Shown piece by piece: positions 58,204 through 64,000 of a DNA stretch of 64,000 bases. The notes below the pieces were generated by a model. It saw nothing but the letters and a program-made list of their open reading frames with translations, had not been told where the DNA came from and made no database searches. Numbering within the stretch: the stretch's first letter is position 1; the number at the start of each line of letters is the position of its first letter. The stretch comes from Seiridium cupressi (taxonomy: Eukaryota > Ascomycota > Sordariomycetes > Amphisphaeriales > Sporocadaceae), in assembly GCA_036674765.1 (NCBI GenBank), contig JARVKI010000037.1, forward strand, positions 310,001-374,000. The letters are read 5' to 3'. Both the position numbers and the translations under genes were made by a program.

Positions 58204-59517
58204 ATGTCCTCGAGATATAGTGCCGCGCGACCCAAACGCGCTGGGGAGACCTACGCGCGAGTGCACCATGGCGAGTCTGGCCCCGACTCCAAGAAAGTCA
58301 AGTTCGACGTGCGGAACCCGTCCGCTCTGGCCCTAGATGCTGGCGAAGATGGCGATGAGGGCCCCGACGCGTACCTGGAAGCGGACGCAGAAGTAATCCG
58401 CGGCAGCGCAGCGACGAAGCGCGGTGCAGTTAACATCGACGGGTACGACTCGGATTCAGACCGCGAGGAGCTCGGCGTGCGGAGGACGGAGCAGAAGCCT
58501 GACAAGAACGTGGACGATGTGGATGACATGTTTGCCGAGGAGGATGGGGACGAGAAGGACGACAAGGTCGACGACTCTACTGGCAAGAAGAGTAAAGAGG
58601 TTCGATTCCTAGATCATGCGGAAATCGAGGGGCAAGACTTAAGATCAAAAGGCGGTGGTACTGTCCGCTTAGACGAAGAGTCTTCAGACGATGATGATGA
58701 AGAAGCAATTGCGCTTGCAATCCAAGAGGAGGACGTGGACGAGGAGGTCGGTGCAGGTGGACTCAAAAAGCATGCCCCAAAGGTCGAGGCCTTCAATCTC
58801 AAAGCCGAAGCGGAGGAAGGTAGATTCGACGAGGCCGGTAATTTTGTTCGCAAGGCGGCAGACAAAGATGCGCTCCATGATCGCTGGCTCGAGGGCGTCA
58901 GTAAGAAGGAGATGAAGAAGGCCGCCGAGGCTCATGAGAAGCGGGAAGCTGAAATGCGCAAGAAGCGAAGAGAGGACGACGACGTTCTCACATCAGAGCT
59001 GCTGAAGCGATTGATCCTCCGACTAGAACCTACTGAGACGGCTCTGGAGGCTCTTGCGAGACTTGGCAAGAGCCAAACAAAACCGAAGAAAGTCCCCAAA
59101 TGGAAGCAAAAGAAGCAAAAGCAGAAGGACGATGCCATGGATGTCGACGCTGAAAAGGAGGCTGAAGACCCAGAGCAGACCCGTCTCAAGGACGCCATCA
59201 ATGCTATCACCGATGCCGCAGACAAGCTTCTCGGTAGAGAACGATCAGACATTTATGACAGGGAGAGAGAGCGACTGGTGAGAGAGTGGAGTAGAGAGAC
59301 ACAAGAACAATGGGTTGAACCAGAGCCCAAGCAGGACGAGCTTATCCACAAAATGTGGGAATATCGATGGGTAGATGGCAGAGACGATACTGCCAAACAA
59401 GGACCTTTCGATGGTTCAATGATGAAGGCATGGCAAGAGGCTGGCTATTTTGGAGAAGGCGTTGAGTTTAGGGAGGTCGGCGATGAGACCTGGGCAAAAG
59501 CCGTCAACTTCGTATGA
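58204..59517 (+). CDS. Lin1/CD2BP2-type GYF-domain protein (U5 snRNP-associated)
   Basis: This single-exon gene encodes 437 residues. The N-terminal half is highly acidic (DEESSDDDDEE), and its SKEVRFLDHAEIEGQDL region fits Lin1/CD2BP2. RFDEAGNFVRK, followed by HDRWLEGVSKKEMKKA, is a conserved segment. Near the C-terminus, MWEYRWVDGRDDTAKQGPFDGSMMKAW belongs to the GYF domain, which binds proline-rich peptides. Known relatives bind the U5 snRNP component Prp8 and Snu114 and help splicing in the nucleus. It is divergent from Ufd1 and unrelated to the polyketide cluster. Confidence 0.9.
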   Translation: MSSRYSAARPKRAGETYARVHHGESGPDSKKVKFDVRNPSALALDAGEDGDEGPDAYLEADAEVIRGSAATKRGAVNIDGYDSDSDREELGVRRTEQKPDKNVDDVDDMFAEEDGDEKDDKVDDSTGKKSKEVRFLDHAEIEGQDLRSKGGGTVRLDEESSDDDDEEAIALAIQEEDVDEEVGAGGLKKHAPKVEAFNLKAEAEEGRFDEAGNFVRKAADKDALHDRWLEGVSKKEMKKAAEAHEKREAEMRKKRREDDDVLTSELLKRLILRLEPTETALEALARLGKSQTKPKKVPKWKQKKQKQKDDAMDVDAEKEAEDPEQTRLKDAINAITDAADKLLGRERSDIYDRERERLVREWSRETQEQWVEPEPKQDELIHKMWEYRWVDGRDDTAKQGPFDGSMMKAWQEAGYFGEGVEFREVGDETWAKAVNFV

Positions 59518-60049
59518 CCTGCCAATGAGCTCCTCAGAATATTAGCGCACGACCATGACTTTCGCTATAAACCTACAACGTGCTTTATGTTCCATACGAC
59601 CAAACTGTCAGTCGTCCTCGGCTCGGCGATCTTGTTGCCTCAGCATGTTTGAGCTCCGATCCGTGCGAGGCGTATTGACGCCTAGGGCTACACCGACAAT
59701 GCTTGATGCGTAGGGCTGGTGTTGGCAGAGAGAATATCGGCAGTGGTGAGGCGATTGTTTCCTAGTTAACTCGACTTGATGGCTGTTCAGTTGCTAGCAG
59801 CCTGGTTGCACGCGCTGTGTTCCTGGTTCGTCGTTTCAGTGTTTATCGGCATTCCATTCCACATAATTACAGCTTTCATTCGACTTCAGCACTCTCGTCT
59901 TTTAAGCACTTTGAGCACTGCTCCCGTACGCGACTTGATCATTCCACTATAGCAATTCATCACTTTGTCGGCCTGTTTCTCTGCTTTATCGCCACCATCC
60001 GCTCCTCTTGGTCGACCGATGAAAGTTTTTGGGTCAATACTATATCAAC
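59518..60049. other. Intergenic region, nothing recognised
   Basis: It contains the 3' end of the GYF gene and the upstream region of the Myb-like gene. No exon or repeat is convincing. Confidence 0.45.
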
Positions 60050-61318
60050 ATGTCCAACCGAAGAAGGATCAATGCTGCTTCCCAAGAGCCTGAGGATCGC
60101 AGCTGGACAGCTGAAGCTGAGCGCGATCTTCTGCTGCTCCTGTTCGCGGTCGGGAAGGTCGGCGGCAACGGTAACAACAACGGCAGGGTCATGGCATGGA
60201 ACGTCGTCAAGGAGCTTTTCACGGCCAAGGGATACTCCAAGACGAAGAACGCTATGCAGTGAGTTATCACATTTTCTTTCAGACACATCGTAGACAAACT
60301 TGTACATCATCTAACAGAATAAAGGACACGCTGGACTCGAGAGCTTCTCGACAAGATTAACGACTTCGACGATTTTGTGCAGACCTGTATTAATGAGATC
60401 GAAGAAGCTATTCACAAGGCTCACCACGATGGTGAGGCTTTTGAGAACAAAGTGCTTAAGCGGGCTGGGAAATGGATAAAGGATAGCGACTCGCCAGATA
60501 CTCCGGAACATGATGATAATGCCAAGGTTATGGAGCAAGAGCTTGGCCCATCTGAGACCCTTGAACCCCGCCATTCATCTGAGGCTGTCGCCGGTCTTTC
60601 AGGCACAGCTACATCAATCCGCAAGATTCGGGACCGCCAGCAGATGATATCGAAAGAAGATAATGTCCGAGCTGGCCGTTCGAAGAAAGGGAAGGACAAA
60701 CAGAGGGCTAACGAAGATGTCCCGGTCAAGCTCTTCGACATACCATTGATGGCAGATATTAGTGATCTCCTACCCATTGTCGACACTTCCGGCAAGATCC
60801 GCGCTTTCATGACTATGCAGCAGGAGATCACTGTCCCGAAAGTCACAAAGCTTGAAACTACCAGCCTTACCAATACAGTCTCCCAACATCCATATGAATC
60901 GGTCACCGTATCTGCTAAGCTTATGGGCAGCGATGCGGGTTTCATGCAGAGCGCTTCGGTCCATGACCACGCGAAGGTTAACAGCGGCCTCCGAACCCGC
61001 GGACGCCATGTCTCGTTCCTCAATGACGACCGAGAACTTGCACACCGCCAAGAACCTGCACACCACGGAGACAGCAAGCTGCCTATTGATCCACGATTGG
61101 AGGACTACCCTGCCGACCCTCGAACCTTGCCGCCGCAGCCGCCTGTAGAGCCGTTCTCGGCGCCGGCTGGAGGCTTCTCCGATGCGTTCCCTGATTTCGA
61201 TGGGTTCCCAGAAAACATTGAGATGAGCTCGTTCTTCAAGCCTCATGGTCCGGGAGCTGGGTGGGAAGAGGAAATTCTACACCCATGGGAGGAAGATTGC
61301 GGCGTGCCCGAGGACTGA
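60050..61318 (+). CDS. Myb/SANT-like DNA-binding protein
   Basis: Exons join as 60050..60258 and 60325..61318, giving 400 residues. Near the N-terminus, RSWTAEAERDLLLLLF and AMQTRWTRELLDKI, joined by the splice, give a trihelical Myb/SANT-like fold with the usual Trp residues. The rest is low in recognisable motifs and contains charged segments (KKGKDKQRANED) and a proline-rich C-terminal part. It is probably a nuclear chromatin or transcription protein; I do not know its targets. A second Myb-like gene lies 0.8 kb to the right. Confidence 0.75.
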
Positions 61319-62148
61319 TGAGTACTAGCTATGAGGGAGCATTTGATTTTGTAATTAGAGCTTAACATTCAGGGATTGATGTTGATTACGATATTGAGTA
61401 GTGCTGCTGTATTCTGACCAGAGCAATTAGGTACGCAATGGTCAATTATGGGCTTCGGTAGCCACAAACAACTCCCATATTGCTACCACGTCATACTCTA
61501 TATCATACTCTTGCTAGTTAGGCCTTGATTCCGCCATCGCTATGTCCTCGAGATCAGCACTTACCATTGCTGACCTTCTCTAGACAAATCGGTCCATGTA
61601 AACTAAGAACGAACCCTATCTACTCTACACCATTTTCTGACAGGTTTGATGAAAGCAATATTCTTGCAGGATTTACAAGGATTTTTAATTTTATAAAGGA
61701 ACTCGCCGTTTTAATATTCATTCTTAGAAGAATTCGGCGAGAAATTCCTCGACGATGATAGGAAACTCTTCCGGCGATAGTTTTCATAGAGATTATTGCC
61801 TAAGGAAACTAATCAGGTTATCACCTATTCTATGCTTTTGGCCCAATATCATATAGCGAATAGAATGAGCGAAGATTTGGCTGATATGCCTGGTCCGCTT
61901 CTCTGCTGGACCTCTGCGAACTCAGTTGGAAAATATGGTAAACAAGCCCAAAGAAACGTCGTCTGTATTCATGTTACGTCTATCTGTATATTAAGGAAGG
62001 AAAATCCTCTCGTTCGGCGAGGAAGTTTCGGCGAGGAAGAAGAATTAGAGGAAACAGGAGACCGTAAGACAGAAGAAAATCCCCTCGAACCTCCATCGCA
62101 AATTTGTGGATTTTCCCCAATGCCCTAATTCTTGGCTCAAATGTTGAT
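61319..62148. other. AT-rich intergenic region with CGGCGAG repeats
   Basis: No gene is convincing. The heptamer CTCGCCG near 61709 pairs with CGGCGAG near 61734 across about 20 bp, and CGGCGAG occurs twice more near 62015 and 62030. These could be remnants of a decayed inverted-repeat element, but the evidence is slight. The segment sits between two convergent Myb-like genes. Confidence 0.4.
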
Positions 62149-62804
62149 CTAGACCTCGTCCCGCTGCAGACCGTAATCAGGATCCTCCTTGGCATCATGG
62201 GGAGAAGCTCCGGAAGAAGGTGCGCGCCAGGCACTTGGATGGCCGGCCTCGTCGCTCTCATGCTGCCATCCGGGGGCGGAGTCGGACTGGCGACGAGCAT
62301 GCGCGAAGTGAGCAGGGTATCTAATCCATCTTGTCAGAAATATAACAACTTCAAGATTTGCATGGTTGAACTCACCTGGCCCAAGTGTCGTTGGGATCGA
62401 TCTCAACGTTCTGGTGCTGCCATCGATTCGGATAGCGGCTGCCATCCAAGGTGCGGCCACCTCTGCCCTGAGGATAGCCGTGAGGCGTGCGCTTCGCGGC
62501 TCTGGGGGCAGCGTAGTCGACATCGTCATCAACGGAGCGATAGCCGCCGGGACCAAGGTTGGGACGGGGAGCAGGGGCGGCGCTGCGTGCGTGGGCCCTA
62601 AGTTTTGTAAATTAGATATGACCGCTGAGTGAAGGAAAATCGAGCGCAACTTACGTGGCGTTACCGCGTCTGGCAGCCCGGTAGGCTCGAATGTCCACGA
62701 TCTCGTCGACATCCTCGGTGTCGGCGCGTTTGATTCGCTTCGACGAGGTCTCAGGAACATCACCATCCCAGGCGTGGGAGGGTCCATCATCGGTGAAATC
62801 GTCG

Positions 62805-62881
<77 letters not shown>

Positions 62882-63376
62882 GTCGTCGTCGTAGGAATGA
62901 GCATGCTGAGATCGTGAGAAGCCGCGCTTCTTTCCAGGTCGAGACATGCCGCCACTGGGCTCTCGAGGCTGATGGTTCTGGCGACCTTTGGGAGCACCGA
63001 CGCCAGAAGATGAGTTCTGTAGTGCTTGGATCATCTTTTTCTGAAGCTTCATGAGGTGTTGCCTAAGGGTACGAATGTTTGTTAGCAATAATACGAGCAC
63101 GCAATAAGAGAAGACCAAGAAGAGTTATCGGAAACAGGCACAGTCTTGAGCATCTATGAAGCTTTCCATAGACGTGGGGGATGAAAGTCAAAACAGGGAG
63201 GCCAGTATGTACTTGTACGCTATGATAGTGCACGTGAAGCCGTGCTCCCTCAAAGTTTGCTGAATGCCGTGCCACTGATCGTCGTTGGGAGGAGCATTCG
63301 AGAACATGGCGACCAAGAGATTTGCGTGTGCCTCGTCGTTCCAAACGATGCGACCTGAAGGCGTGTGGCTAACCAT
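62149..63376 (-). CDS. Small Myb/SANT-like protein with a long poly-Asp tract
   Basis: Exons join as complement(62149..62329, 62376..62597, 62655..63062, 63213..63376), giving 324 residues. The N-terminal 60 residues (RIVWNDEAHANLLVAMF, DQWHGIQQTLREHG, then AYKQHLMKL after the first intron) form a Myb/SANT-like helical domain. A poly-Asp tract of more than 30 residues follows, encoded by a TCG/TCA trinucleotide repeat. The last two exons are rich in Arg, Gly and Tyr (GYPQGRGGRTL). It is probably a nuclear protein. The four-exon model is consistent in frame at each join; the last intron (46 bp) is the least certain. Confidence 0.7.
62800..62893. repeat. Trinucleotide microsatellite encoding poly-Asp
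   Basis: A nearly perfect CGTCAT/CGTCGT repeat of about 95 bp lies inside the minus-strand Myb-like gene. Every unit encodes Asp (GAT or GAC) on that strand. Such tracts expand and contract easily. Confidence 0.9.
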
Positions 63377-63505
63377 TTTGAGAATGGCGGGAGAAGATCA
63401 GATTGTCAACTTAGTTGAGTCGGAAGTGCGTGTGCCTTAAACCCAAAGCTGGAAAGCACGATTTTCAGTGTTCAATAACCGTAATATTGTCGTGAGGTAG
63501 AGTCA

Positions 63506-63733
63506 ATGGAAACCAGAGGCCCAAGAAGGATGTTGCTGGAGGATGAATATACGATCGAGGGGATCGTCGGTTGTGAGATCGTAAGTGCGGCCAAGGCCGA
63601 GTTGTGGAGGTTGATTGTCAGGAAGAGAAAGAAAGAAGTGGCTGTAGAGAAAGAACTTTGTGATCAAATTTCCAAGTTATACCAATTGGTAGAGACAAGA
63701 GAGTTCACGGTGGACGACGATTGCGGAGGGTGA
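63506..63733 (+). CDS. Possible small uncharacterised gene, start of a longer gene not excluded
   Basis: An ATG at 63506 opens a frame of 75 residues with charged helical sequence (KAELWRLIVRKRKKEVAVEKEL). It is divergent from the Myb-like gene, 129 bp from it. GTGAGT follows at 63731 and would be a good donor, so the frame may be the first exon of a gene that continues to the right. I do not recognise a family. Confidence 0.35.
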   Translation: METRGPRRMLLEDEYTIEGIVGCEIVSAAKAELWRLIVRKRKKEVAVEKELCDQISKLYQLVETREFTVDDDCGG

Positions 63734-64000
63734 GTTGTGAAAGTGGAAAGTGTTGAGGTTGAGGATGAGGACGAATTTCGATCAAGCTTTTATAGAGATT
63801 CAAGCTGCAGAGGAGCCACGGCAGGAGCTGAGCTCGGACCTATGTGTTCGCAAGGCAACAGTGATTCAGAGCTCGTGATTTACGATTCAGTGATGCGTGA
63901 TTCAGATATCGAGAATTGGAAGAAATGATGGGGTGGCCTGGGTGTGAATCAAACAAAGATGGCCGTAATACTGTGACGCATTTCGGTGATGGTGTAGACC

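Noticed and set aside
62800..62893. Repeat array considered as a CRISPR-like structure
   Set aside because: It is a simple trinucleotide repeat without spacers, inside a coding exon of a eukaryote.
62691..62894. Poly-Ser open frame on the plus strand
   Set aside because: It is the complement of the poly-Asp repeat in the minus-strand gene, so it has no independent support.

Overview
The window is nuclear DNA from a filamentous ascomycete (Pezizomycotina). Genes carry short GT-AG introns (about 44-150 bp), and typical fungal families appear (Zn2Cys6 regulator, GLEYA adhesin, Clr5 protein, GPI-type GH17 glucanase, Ufd1). I cannot name the species from sequence alone.

Positions 1-39275 hold most of the early-pathway half of a sterigmatocystin/aflatoxin/dothistromin-type polyketide cluster. 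From left to right: the 3' part of a P450 cut by the window edge (StcS/AflN-like); a norsolorinic-acid-synthase-type non-reducing PKS with SAT-KS-AT-PT-ACP-ACP-TE; a CYP60-like P450; a StcC-like heme-thiolate peroxidase; a small DUF4267-like membrane protein; a Nor-1/StcE ketoreductase; the AflR-type regulator and its divergent partner AflS/AflJ; a second complete P450; an AdhA/StcG-like dehydrogenase; a dimeric alpha/beta-barrel (Dabb) protein; an EstA/StcI-like esterase; and the divergent fatty acid synthase pair HexA/HexB that makes the hexanoyl starter. Most genes sit as divergent pairs. I reconstructed exon joins by hand; every proposed model keeps frame from start to stop.

The genes fit one route: HexA/HexB make a C6 starter, the PKS loads it through its SAT domain and builds the anthrone, an oxidation step gives norsolorinic acid, Nor-1 reduces it to averantin, a P450 and AdhA carry it on towards averufin, and the esterase acts on the versiconal acetate. 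Late genes (versicolorin B synthase, Ver-1 type reductase, O-methyltransferases) are not in the window and, if present, should lie to the left of position 1. AflR-type sites (TCG-N5-CGR, best form TCGSWNNSCGR) occur in the promoters of the nor-1-like gene, the DUF4267 gene, the P450/AdhA pair, the Dabb/esterase pair and the hexA/hexB pair, which outlines a probable regulon.

Positions 39398-64000 look like ordinary flanking genome: a GLEYA-domain secreted protein, a small membrane protein, a 14-helix MFS transporter (possibly linked to the cluster), a broken small membrane-protein frame, a GH17 glucanase, a Clr5-domain protein, a protein with an acidic/low-complexity tail, a SnoaL-like protein with an unclear start, Ufd1, a Lin1/CD2BP2 GYF-domain protein, and two Myb/SANT-like proteins. 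No rRNA, tRNA, CRISPR array or intact transposon was recognised.
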